Assembly (NCBI RefSeq): GCF_014212135.1
Contig: NZ_JACJVQ010000014.1
Location: forward strand, 1 to 64,000
DNA: 64,000 nucleotides
Source: Cohnella thailandensis
Lineage (GTDB): Bacteria > Bacillota > Bacilli > Paenibacillales > Paenibacillaceae
Direction: 5' to 3'
Shown here: in pieces, positions 54,861 through 62,867 of the stretch
How positions within the stretch are numbered: position 1 is the stretch's first letter
Layout of the letters: each line of letters opens with the position of its first letter
The notes under the pieces: model-generated
Seen by the model: the letters and a program-made list of their open reading frames with translations, nothing else
Told to the model about the DNA's origin: nothing
The model's database searches: none
Position numbers and translations under genes: made by a program

Positions 54861-55880
54861 ATGGCGATTTCTTCAAGGACCAGAAAAATGCTTTGGGGTA
54901 GAGCTGCAAACAGATGTGCAATCTGCAAGCTTGAAGTAGTAATGGATGAAACTGGAAATGATGATGAGTCTGTTGTTGGAGACGAGTGCCATATCGTTGC
55001 AAGAGAAGTGGAAGGTCCCAGGGGGTTATCCCCTTTAACACAAGAACAACGTGATAGGTATAATAACCTTATATTACTTTGTAAAATTCATCATAAACAG
55101 ATAGACGATCAACCCAATCATTTTTCAGTTGAACGACTTCATGAAATTAAGACCGAACATGAGCAGTGGGTCAGAGGCTCACTTCAAATCGATGCAGAAA
55201 AACAACGTGATGATGAGCTTACTCTGACCATCATAGATAAATGGAGTGAGCTAGCTCAGATTGATGATTGGCTTTCATGGACTTCTTGGATTATGGGAAG
55301 CGGACAACCCCATATGGGTAAAGAAGTTGATGCTAAATTAAAAGAGCTGGTGGAATACCTTTTTTCACGAATATATCCACAGAGATACCCTGAAATAAGG
55401 CAGGCTTTAGAGAATTTCAGGTTAGTGCTCTCTGATTTTTTACGTGTGTTTCATAAACATAGTATAGTGCTTGGTGGCGACTCTTACACAACAGAGAAGT
55501 TCTATCGACATGCTCGTGGGTATGCAGAAGAACGTAAAAAGCTTGAATGGGAGTTTGATTTTCATGTAGACTTGGTTCAAGATTTACTTCTAGAGCTAAC
55601 CAGAGCGGCGAATTACATATGTGATATGGTACGGGCCTATGTAATGCCATCATACAGGTTACATGACGGACTACTCATTGTTGAGTCAGGTCCTCATATG
55701 GACTTTACATTTCACAGGTACAGAACTGAGTACCGTGACGAACAAAGGACAGCTATCCCATACCCTGGGTTAACAGAGTTTCTAACGATTAGGAGTTTGA
55801 GGGATCATAAGTTTGGTGCAGGAGTGTCGATCGAAGATCCGTTGTTTATTGAAAGACAACGGGAGTTAAACAATTTTTGA
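54861..55880 (+). CDS. HNH endonuclease-like protein
   Basis: A 339-aa protein. The first 80 residues form an HNH domain: CAIC (19-22), GDECHIVAR (40-48, with His44) and NNLILLCKIHH (68-78); the two CxxC/CxxH pairs would hold zinc. Residues 100-339 are helical and unrecognised (EHEQWVRGSLQ; DDWLSWTSWIMGSGQ; LEFDFHV-like), perhaps a sensor or DNA-binding part. I start at ATG 54861 with AGAGG upstream. Strongly AT-rich compared with the chromosome. The next gene follows after 43 bp, so they may act as a pair in defence. Confidence 0.8.
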   Translation: MAISSRTRKMLWGRAANRCAICKLEVVMDETGNDDESVVGDECHIVAREVEGPRGLSPLTQEQRDRYNNLILLCKIHHKQIDDQPNHFSVERLHEIKTEHEQWVRGSLQIDAEKQRDDELTLTIIDKWSELAQIDDWLSWTSWIMGSGQPHMGKEVDAKLKELVEYLFSRIYPQRYPEIRQALENFRLVLSDFLRVFHKHSIVLGGDSYTTEKFYRHARGYAEERKKLEWEFDFHVDLVQDLLLELTRAANYICDMVRAYVMPSYRLHDGLLIVESGPHMDFTFHRYRTEYRDEQRTAIPYPGLTEFLTIRSLRDHKFGAGVSIEDPLFIERQRELNNF

Positions 55881-55923
55881 ACCTTAGACTACAATATTAC
55901 TGAAAGTTTTAGGGGTGATCAAA

Positions 55924-56742
55924 GTGCTTGAACAATTCATAAGGCAAACAGTGGCATTGTTGAAATATTCAGATGTAAGACTTCGCCTTGTAGAGACTCG
56001 ACAGGTGAGTTTTAATGATGAAGAAGAGGGGACAACAGTCTATATAAGTGGTTCTGATCATTTCGGTGGATCCAGACTCGAAGATAGTACAATTGTTCAA
56101 ATAATGCTATTCTTTGGAATACTTGATGCAAAAGTTGATCTAAATTTCCCAATGCTTGAAGGAAAAAATTTTACGGAAAAATATCGTTCATTGCCTCTTA
56201 ATACAGACGAAAAAATTATATTTAGCCAAGCTTATAGGATAATGAGAATATTAAGGAACAATGCCATTCACTCCATGTCTTCAACGAAGATCGAAAATGA
56301 GGTTATTATTAGTGACGGCAGAGATAAAATGGAGATAACTAAAACAGGGTATGAAATATTATACTCCTTAATATATCAATTGAGCGTTTGCTCAAGTAGC
56401 AATAAGAATATGTTCAATGGATTAATTAGGAGTTATTATGATGATCTCATTCATGAAATACGTCTCCTGGAGGATAAAGAACAAGCAGGGGGCTTAGTTA
56501 GCTTCTCAAATGGCATTCGATTAAAAAGGTTTGTTAGGTACGAGGTAATGAACGCTGAATATTTTGTTCAAGATAGTGAATTGATTCTTAAAAAACTATA
56601 TGTATTGCCCGAGGAATTTTATAATTGGTGCGGTATAGATTATCAAATTGAGTTTAATGGAAGTAGATATTTAGTGCCTATCGAAGATATGCTAGATCGT
56701 TCAAAAGTTAAGATAGCAAAGTTAGAAGATTGGATAATTTAA
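55924..56742 (+). CDS. Unknown protein with HEPN-like RX4H motif
   Basis: A 272-aa, mostly helical protein of no recognised family. Residues 111-116 read RNNAIH within a helix (YRIMRILRNNAIHSM), the RX4H pattern of HEPN ribonucleases, with a preceding helix rich in hydrophobics. After it come a long helix and a C-terminal beta-like part (YQIEFNGSRYLVPIEDML). I start at GTG 55924 because AGGGGTGA lies 5-6 bp upstream; a GTG nine bases earlier overlaps that site. It follows the HNH gene closely. An RNase role is inference from one motif. Confidence 0.6.
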   Translation: MLEQFIRQTVALLKYSDVRLRLVETRQVSFNDEEEGTTVYISGSDHFGGSRLEDSTIVQIMLFFGILDAKVDLNFPMLEGKNFTEKYRSLPLNTDEKIIFSQAYRIMRILRNNAIHSMSSTKIENEVIISDGRDKMEITKTGYEILYSLIYQLSVCSSSNKNMFNGLIRSYYDDLIHEIRLLEDKEQAGGLVSFSNGIRLKRFVRYEVMNAEYFVQDSELILKKLYVLPEEFYNWCGIDYQIEFNGSRYLVPIEDMLDRSKVKIAKLEDWII

Positions 56743-57112
56743 TTACGTTAGTGAATGATAGATTTTTTTGATAGTGAGTTCCAAAGATCTTACCTATCAT
56801 TCCACCGAATACTTTTCCATTCTTACACTAAATACGAAAAGTGATTAGTGTCCGAAAACCCGCATCATTGCAGGTCTTCGGACACTTTCTTTTTTGATAA
56901 AAGTGACCAAAATTTGTACTATAATTTCTATGATCATCAATGATTCACTACTGTATAAACAGTGGAGCAAAAACGTGCTACTATGCATTTTTATTACCTG
57001 CCGTTTATGTTAGTCAACTGCTTTGGGAAAGGGTGTGTTTTTTTCTTATGGGAGGAAAAAGTAGGTATTTGGCGAAATATGTAAGGAACAAAAATGTGCG
57101 GAGGTAATGTTT
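56743..57112. other. Gap before the ATPase gene
   Basis: A 370-bp AT-rich gap with a terminator at 56847-56897 and no gene. The remaining 200 bp must carry the ATPase promoter; several weak -10-like sequences exist and none stands out. Confidence 0.5.
56847..56897 (+). terminator. Rho-independent terminator after the HEPN-like gene
   Basis: AGTGTCCGAA (56847-56856) pairs with TTCGGACACT (to 56886), inner ACC/GGT pairs, then TTCTTTTTT. It ends the HNH/HEPN-like unit. Confidence 0.88.
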
Positions 57113-59683
57113 ATGGCAGCAATAAATTATATAGTTGATTGGGCATCTGAATCTAATTGGAAGAAACACTTAATAAATAAGATTTTTTTAAATGACTCTG
57201 ATGACTTTGAAGATGAGACTCTTCTTAAAGAGATTATTGATCTGATTACCTCAAAAGAGGACGTGGAGTTGAAATTATTAAAACAAACCCAAGAGGAAAA
57301 TGATCTGCGCCTTGTTATTAATGAAATAAAAAGACCTGTGAATATTAACGCATTATCTAGCGATACTGCTTTTAAACTTGGGGGGAAACTAAATGTTTTT
57401 TACGGAGAAAATGGTTCTGGAAAGTCTTCTTATGTGAGAGTGTTTCGTAAGTTAGCAAAGAACTATCATACATCCTCAAAGGATATTAGGTTATTACCTA
57501 ATGTCTATTTAGTTGGGTCTCAAGGTAAGGGTACAACGCTAAAACAATCTATAGATGTATCCTATACCTGTAACGGTGCCATTAATCCGATCAATGAAGT
57601 TGATATTAATGAAGAACACTCTCACTTAATGCAAATGAATGTTTTTGATAGCGATTCTGTAGTGCCATTGTTGAACAGTAATTTGACCTTTTCTGTTCTT
57701 CCGCAAGGTTTTAAGTATTTTAATAAAATTGTTGCGATTTTAGACTCTTTAAGAACAAAAATGGATTCTAAGATTGCTAGTGTACGTACAGATCAGGGGA
57801 ATATTTTCAGAGATTCGTCTTTTGAAATCATTAGGTCTGAAATAAAATATATAATTCAGAATGAAAAGCGATTTGACAAACTTAAGGAATTCATTAGTAA
57901 GACATATCCATTTAATGAGACCATGGAAACTGAAATAACCCAATTAGATTTTAAGATTAAGGAATCAGAAGGTAGTAACGTTAGTGATAAACTAAAAATA
58001 CTTCGTTCACAAAAAGCAAAGCTAGAGAGTTTAGTTTCAGGAATCTCAAAATTATCGAATAAACTAAGTGGTGAGAATATAGAATTTGTTAATCAATTAA
58101 TAGATGAATATGCTGGTAAGGTTCGAGAGGAAAGAAAGCAAAATGAGGATTTTTCCAAGGGCGTATCCTATTTAGAACACGTTAATGAAGAATGGTACTC
58201 AATAATCCGTAATACTAAAGAGTATTATCAGGCCCTTAAAAAAGACGGCCCAAAGGTTGGCGAATGCTGCGTATTATGCAGTCAAGAATTAACGCAAAGT
58301 GAAGTTGAAATTATAAACAGTAGTATTGTACATGTTTGTTCTGAACTACACTCGGAGAAAGCAAAACTTATAGAACATTTGGATAGGAATAAAATTACCG
58401 ATGTTATTGATTTTAAGAAGGAAGACGAAGAAATATTTGAAAAGGAAATATTAGTTGAAAAGATTAGGGCAATAATTAGCTTATTACATACAAATATAGA
58501 ATTATTTAATGAAAGCATTAGTAGTCGCAGGAGTCTTGGTCTGGATACAATGGTAGATTTTACCGATGTTACCAAGGAAATTGAAGCTGAATATCTCGAT
58601 CTTGGCGAGAGAATCCAGTCCCTAAGCAAATCAACTAATGAGATGCAAGAACTATTAAAAACATATAAAACAAAAAAACAGAATTTGGTCAAGGCAAAGC
58701 TAATTAATGATTCACTCAGTATGTTCGAAAAATATTACTCGCTTGAAGACTACATACAAACTCTTGCATCCATTAAATCGGGGTTCGCTACAACAGCGAT
58801 TACAAGAAAAGCAAAGGAAGCCTTCTCATCAATTGTAGAACAAACATATACAACAACCTTTAACAATTTTTGTGACGAGTTGAAAGTGAAAAAAGTAGAT
58901 ATCAAGCTTACACCTCAACGTGGACAGACGCATCGAAGTAAATATGTAATTAATGAGGGATACAAAGTAACAGATATTATGAGCGAAGGCGAACAAAAAG
59001 CAATTGCAATGGCTGAATTTGCAACAGATTTAACTATTAGACGGAACTTCAATACTGTTTTATTCGATGATCCTGTTACTTCACTTGATTATAAACGGTC
59101 TGAGCTTTTTGCAAGACTTATATATAATTTGTCTAAGGAGCGCCAAGTAATAGTATTTACTCATAATATTATGTTCTATTATTATTTATACAATGAATGT
59201 GCAACTGACAAGGATAAAGAAAACAAGTTCTTTATAGTTGATGAGTTTGACAAGGATAATAAAGGAATTGTATCAGAATCATTTAGTGGCAGGCTCGAGA
59301 ATCTGAGTGAGGTAACAAAAAAAATAAAACAATATCATCAAAAAATAAATAGTAAATCATGTACTGGAGATGAATTGGAGGAATGTTTAAAGGCATCCTA
59401 TTCTAATATTCGAACATGGTGCGAATTGATTGTCGAAGAGGGCTTTTTTAAAGATTTAATAAAACGATATGAACCTAATATCAGGTTCACAGTAATAAAC
59501 AAAATAAACACTGAGTTTGTTGGTGAGTTAGAAACTGTAGCCAGCCTATTTGATAAAGCATGTAGATGGATGCTAGGACATAGTCAACCAACAGAGACAC
59601 AGAATTCAAAAGCTACAAGACAAGATTTTAATGTCGATTATGAATATATTATTTCAATTACAGATAGGTTTAAAACAAAATAA
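57113..59683 (+). CDS. ABC/SMC-like ATPase with zinc-hook motif and C-terminal HEPN-like nuclease domain
   Basis: An 856-aa AAA_13-type protein. Walker A GENGSGKSS (98-106); coiled coil at about 240-560 broken by CVLC (386-389), placed like the zinc hook of Rad50 and RloC; signature SEGEQKA (624-630); Walker B VLFDDP with D652/D653; H-loop FTHN (H684). The last 120 residues have RTWCE (R767, E771) and RWMLGH (R818-H823), an RX4H motif like those of HEPN nucleases; RloC and PrrC anticodon nucleases use an R-E-H set after such an ATPase. GGAGG is 8 bp before ATG 57113. Probably an abortive-infection nuclease; the target is unknown. Confidence 0.82.
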   Translation: MAAINYIVDWASESNWKKHLINKIFLNDSDDFEDETLLKEIIDLITSKEDVELKLLKQTQEENDLRLVINEIKRPVNINALSSDTAFKLGGKLNVFYGENGSGKSSYVRVFRKLAKNYHTSSKDIRLLPNVYLVGSQGKGTTLKQSIDVSYTCNGAINPINEVDINEEHSHLMQMNVFDSDSVVPLLNSNLTFSVLPQGFKYFNKIVAILDSLRTKMDSKIASVRTDQGNIFRDSSFEIIRSEIKYIIQNEKRFDKLKEFISKTYPFNETMETEITQLDFKIKESEGSNVSDKLKILRSQKAKLESLVSGISKLSNKLSGENIEFVNQLIDEYAGKVREERKQNEDFSKGVSYLEHVNEEWYSIIRNTKEYYQALKKDGPKVGECCVLCSQELTQSEVEIINSSIVHVCSELHSEKAKLIEHLDRNKITDVIDFKKEDEEIFEKEILVEKIRAIISLLHTNIELFNESISSRRSLGLDTMVDFTDVTKEIEAEYLDLGERIQSLSKSTNEMQELLKTYKTKKQNLVKAKLINDSLSMFEKYYSLEDYIQTLASIKSGFATTAITRKAKEAFSSIVEQTYTTTFNNFCDELKVKKVDIKLTPQRGQTHRSKYVINEGYKVTDIMSEGEQKAIAMAEFATDLTIRRNFNTVLFDDPVTSLDYKRSELFARLIYNLSKERQVIVFTHNIMFYYYLYNECATDKDKENKFFIVDEFDKDNKGIVSESFSGRLENLSEVTKKIKQYHQKINSKSCTGDELEECLKASYSNIRTWCELIVEEGFFKDLIKRYEPNIRFTVINKINTEFVGELETVASLFDKACRWMLGHSQPTETQNSKATRQDFNVDYEYIISITDRFKTK

Positions 59684-59729
59684 AAGGTTGACTATCCAGA
59701 ATACTTTAGGATTTATTAGTCTGGTAACA

Positions 59730-59737
59730 GCTTCTGT
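59730..59737. repeat. Left target-site duplication of the IS256-family element
   Basis: GCTTCTGT, identical to 61097-61104 on the other side of the element. Eight bp is a normal IS256-family duplication length. Confidence 0.85.
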
Positions 59738-61096
59738 GGGTCTGTCAATAATTCTGTGTAAACTCATTTATAGAGAAATCTCCCCCGAGGGGGAGATCGG
59801 CCCTCATGGCAGGTGCTGGCCGATGCGCTCCGGAAAGAAAACGGAGAGCTGCAGCAACATTTGGCACCAGTTTTGGACACGGCCTGTCCATTTGCGAGTG
59901 ACGTCCATCGTGACGAGATACAGCATCTTTAATAGTGCTTCGTCTGTTGAGAAGATGCTTTTTCCCTTGGTTACTTTGCGTAACTGACGATGGTAGCTTT
60001 CGATCATATTCGTGGTGTAGATGAGCTTGCGGATCTCCGGCGGATACTTGAAGAACGTCGCAAGTTCGTCCCAGTTGGAGCGCCAGGAGCGAATGATGAG
60101 AGGATACTTGGCTCCCCAAATCTCTTCGAAACGGTCTAGCTCCACAAGCGCCATCTCTTCCGTCGTGGCTTTGTAAATGGGCTTCAGATCCGCCGTCACC
60201 TTCTTGAGATCCTTATAAGACACGTAGCGCGTCGAATTGCGGATTTGGTGGATGATGCACTTCTGGATCTCGGTCTTCGGATAGCATGCAGAGATCGCTT
60301 GGGAGAAGCCTGTCAGGTTGTCGACACAGGTGATGAGGATGTCTTGAACGCCGCGGTTCTTGAGATCGTTCAGCACGCTCAGCCAGAACTTCGCAGACTC
60401 GTTCTCACCAATCCACATGCCCAGTACGTCCTTGTTGCCGTCTAGATCGATGCCGATAACCATGTAGGCCGCTTTGTTTACAATGGCGCCGTCCTGCTTC
60501 ACTTTAAAGTGAATGGCATCCAGGAACACGACGGCATATACGGCTTGCAGTGGGCGATTCTGCCATTCCTTGATCAGCGGCACAATCTTGTTTGTCACGT
60601 TCGAGATCATAGTCGGCGAGACGTCAATGCCGTACAACTGATGAAGATGATCTTGAATTTCACGGGTGCTGACGCCCTTGGCATAGAGCGCGATAATCTG
60701 ATCCTCAATACCGGTTACGTTTGATTGATGCTTCCGAACAACCAGCGGCTCGAACTCACCCTGCCGGTCCCTTGGAACTGCGATCTCCTGCTCACCGTAC
60801 TCGCTCGTGATCTTCTTCTTACTTTTCCCGTTGCGGCTGTTGCTCGTCTGCTTGTTCTGCACGTCATGCTTCTCATAGCCTAGATGTTTATCCATCTCAG
60901 CCTCGAGCATCTCCTGCAACGTTTCAGCAAACAAGTCTTTCAATGCATTCTGAGCGTCCTGAGCGGTGACAAGGTTATTCTCCTTGATAAACGCTCGTAG
61001 CTGCTCCTTCGACCACAATCCCATGTGTGCTCCCAACCTTTCTAATAAACTCATTTTAGCAGGTTTGAGAGTTTACACATTTTATTTTACAGACTC
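59738..61096 (-). mobile_element. IS256-family insertion sequence
   Basis: A complete 1359-bp element. The terminal inverted repeats (left 59740-59765, right 61069-61094) both read GTCTGT from the outside and share TGTGTAAACTC at the inner end. It has a single transposase gene on the minus strand and a perfect 8-bp target duplication. It entered 47 bp after the stop of the ATPase-nuclease gene. Its base composition is richer in GC than the island around it. Confidence 0.92.
59804..61024 (-). CDS. IS256-family transposase
   Basis: A 406-aa Mutator-type (Transposase_mut) DDE transposase. The blocks VFLDAIHFKVKQDG (first Asp), ILITCVDNLTGFSQAI (second Asp), and WRSNWDELATFFKYPPEIRK with IYTTNMIESYHRQLRK are family hallmarks. 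I start at ATG 61024, preceded by AAAGGTTGGGAG; an ATG ten codons earlier is an alternative. The frame is intact, so the element may still move. Confidence 0.93.
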   Translation of the reverse strand: MGLWSKEQLRAFIKENNLVTAQDAQNALKDLFAETLQEMLEAEMDKHLGYEKHDVQNKQTSNSRNGKSKKKITSEYGEQEIAVPRDRQGEFEPLVVRKHQSNVTGIEDQIIALYAKGVSTREIQDHLHQLYGIDVSPTMISNVTNKIVPLIKEWQNRPLQAVYAVVFLDAIHFKVKQDGAIVNKAAYMVIGIDLDGNKDVLGMWIGENESAKFWLSVLNDLKNRGVQDILITCVDNLTGFSQAISACYPKTEIQKCIIHQIRNSTRYVSYKDLKKVTADLKPIYKATTEEMALVELDRFEEIWGAKYPLIIRSWRSNWDELATFFKYPPEIRKLIYTTNMIESYHRQLRKVTKGKSIFSTDEALLKMLYLVTMDVTRKWTGRVQNWCQMLLQLSVFFPERIGQHLP

Positions 61097-61104
61097 GCTT
61101 CTGT
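61097..61104. repeat. Right target-site duplication of the IS256-family element
   Basis: GCTTCTGT, identical to 59730-59737. Confidence 0.85.
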
Positions 61105-61300
61105 TCAGCCTAATGAGGGGATGCTGATGGGGTCGCAGGCTTCTGATAGCGTCTCTCTTGGAGATCATGTGGGCTACAGTGAGCAGCACACTACAGGAAC
61201 ACTTCTGGCTTTGTAAACCAATTCATCAATGAGTGTGCGCAACACGGAATGAATGGATAAATAAGTATTGGCTTATGTATAGTCTCTAAGGAGGGATTTA

Positions 61301-62236
61301 ATGAGCTATAACAGTATATATTATTCAAATAACTTTAACTCATTGGACGAATGGATAGAGCTTGTTGTCAGCGGGAAGGAGTCTGTTTATCCATTTTGTC
61401 GTATACCCTATGATGACTGGCTAAATGATTATATCGAAAACATTGCAGTTCAGCCTGTGAGTAAAGTGAAAGATTTGATTAGGGCGCTTTTGGTTCCCAT
61501 TACTCGTCCTCTCGATATTTCGAATTATACGAACTTTGTTAAAATGAGGGAATCTGGTATTGATGAGTTTGTGGAGAGGGCTAGTGCTGTTTTGGAGAGT
61601 GAAGTTTATAGAAGAATTGAGAATGAGCAAGAAGCGTGGGAAGGGCTTACTTGGATATTAGAACTCCTTCCTTCAAAACCGTATAGAGCAATTCGTGCGC
61701 TTGAAAGTTATTTGCTAGCACAACCCAATTTGCCAGATGACAGAATTACTGGTATAGAACAATGTTGTGAGATAATTGAGGCTAAATTTATTTATTTTGA
61801 GAATCCAATAGACGAAATCATTCAACTAAAGCCAGTAGAGTTTGAGTGGTTAATTGAAGATCTTTATGAAAGAATGGGTTATGAAACAGAATGGACACCA
61901 GCCACACGTGATGGTGGAAAAGATATTATTGCCCGAGGAAAGCGACCAGATGGTGAAGAGTGTGTATACGTCGAGTGTAAGCTGTACAAAACAACCAAGT
62001 TAGAACCTGAGCAAGTTAAAGCGTTTGGTTATGTTTTGATGAAACAAGAAGTAAATCGAGGAGTTGTATTTTGTACTGGTTATGTAAATGAAAATCTTAA
62101 AAATTTAGATAAGAGAATACAAATATGGTCATATGAAGATATTAACTTTCTTCTTAATGCTCATTTGGGCAGTGATTGGGTGAAGGATTTACCTAAAATT
62201 ATTTCCCACAAAAGAAGACAGTACAGGAATGAGTGA
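61301..62236 (+). CDS. Mrr-like restriction endonuclease (PD-(D/E)xK)
   Basis: A 311-aa protein. Residues 1-170 are helical and unrecognised (perhaps target recognition). Residues 178-275 form an Mrr_cat-type nuclease: FEWLIEDLYERMGYETEW, DGGKDIIAR (D208 as metal ligand), VYVECKLYK (E225, K227) and GVVFCTGYVNENLKNL. Mrr enzymes cut methylated foreign DNA. AAGGAGGG precedes the ATG. No methyltransferase gene is near, which fits a type IV enzyme. It has its own terminator. Confidence 0.87.
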   Translation: MSYNSIYYSNNFNSLDEWIELVVSGKESVYPFCRIPYDDWLNDYIENIAVQPVSKVKDLIRALLVPITRPLDISNYTNFVKMRESGIDEFVERASAVLESEVYRRIENEQEAWEGLTWILELLPSKPYRAIRALESYLLAQPNLPDDRITGIEQCCEIIEAKFIYFENPIDEIIQLKPVEFEWLIEDLYERMGYETEWTPATRDGGKDIIARGKRPDGEECVYVECKLYKTTKLEPEQVKAFGYVLMKQEVNRGVVFCTGYVNENLKNLDKRIQIWSYEDINFLLNAHLGSDWVKDLPKIISHKRRQYRNE

Positions 62237-62247
62237 GCCAGCATCCT

Positions 62248-62285
62248 AAAAGCATCTCTAGCCCCACCGCTGCAGATGCTTTTTT
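62248..62285 (+). terminator. Rho-independent terminator after the Mrr-like gene
   Basis: AAAAGCATCT (62248-62257) pairs with AGATGCTTTT (62274-62283), followed by more T. An internal GC-rich loop lies between. Confidence 0.85.
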
Positions 62286-62708
62286 CATTCCAATAAATAC
62301 AACTAAAACATAAGAATACCTCGAAAAATTTCGTGAACCAAGTTAAGCTACATCAAACTTTTCAAGTTATTGGTATGTAAGTTTCCTGCGGATTATTGTT
62401 TAAACAAAGCTTGTATTTCTGTGGGGCGAGAAATGTTTTGGGAAAGACAACGCAATCTTGAATTAAGGAATTTTAAAATATATGGTAATAGTCCTAAAAC
62501 GAGGTATGTATCGCGGTGCACTCAGTGTAATCTGTGTCTACTATTCAGTCTACCACTCAAATGTTTCTACGAGATACGTGAACCTAGGTGGTAACAGAGG
62601 TAGCCCTCGTCTAATTTTATCTTCAGTCTTCTCCCTTAGTAGGTGGAGACCTTGCTTATCAGGAAATAGACTATTGGAGCCACATTTACCTATAATGTAT
62701 CAAGTTGA

Positions 62709-62735
62709 GCGCCTTTTGGCGCCTTTTCTTTTTCT
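62709..62735 (+). terminator. Orphan terminator-like hairpin
   Basis: GCGCC (62709-62713), loop TTTT, GGCGC (62718-62722), then TTTTCTTTTTC. No convincing gene ends here. Confidence 0.65.
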
Positions 62736-62793
62736 CTAAGCAGCACGAGGACTCTGTAGTCATTTCGAGTAAGCTGTAGCGTTTAGTTAATTC

Positions 62794-62808
62794 TGTTGCG
62801 TAGCAACA
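62794..62808. promoter_or_regulatory. Inverted repeat TGTTGC-GTA-GCAACA, possible operator
   Basis: A perfect 6-bp inverted repeat with a 3-base centre, ending 4 bp before the -35 box of the next gene, whose product has a helix-turn-helix. It may be an autoregulatory site. Confidence 0.5.
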
Positions 62809-62812
62809 CACA

Positions 62813-62841
62813 TTGACGGGTGTAAACAAGAGGTGTATGCT
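62813..62841 (+). promoter_or_regulatory. SigmaA-type promoter of the HTH-protein gene
   Basis: TTGACG (62813-62818), 17-bp spacer, TATGCT (62836-62841), just upstream of the ribosome site GGAAGG (62857-62862). Confidence 0.65.
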
Positions 62842-62867
62842 GTATTTGAAGCTTATGGAAGGTTTTG

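Larger units (their letters stand above)
62237..62867. other. Gap with two terminators and a promoter
   Basis: A 631-bp stretch. It has terminators at 62248-62285 and 62709-62735, an inverted repeat at 62794-62808 and a promoter at 62813-62841. Two open frames between 62370 and 62739 lack ribosome sites and have unlikely compositions, so I do not call them. The second terminator without an evident gene before it suggests that a gene or small RNA may once have been here. Confidence 0.5.

Noticed and set aside
61121..61216. 31-codon frame to the right of the IS element
   Set aside because: The GAGGGG before the ATG is too close, and no homologous feature is recognisable; kept only as a possible gene remnant.
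62370..62739. Two open frames of 74 and 85 codons
   Set aside because: No ribosome sites, Cys/Arg/Ser-rich composition unlike island proteins, and they overlap each other in different frames.
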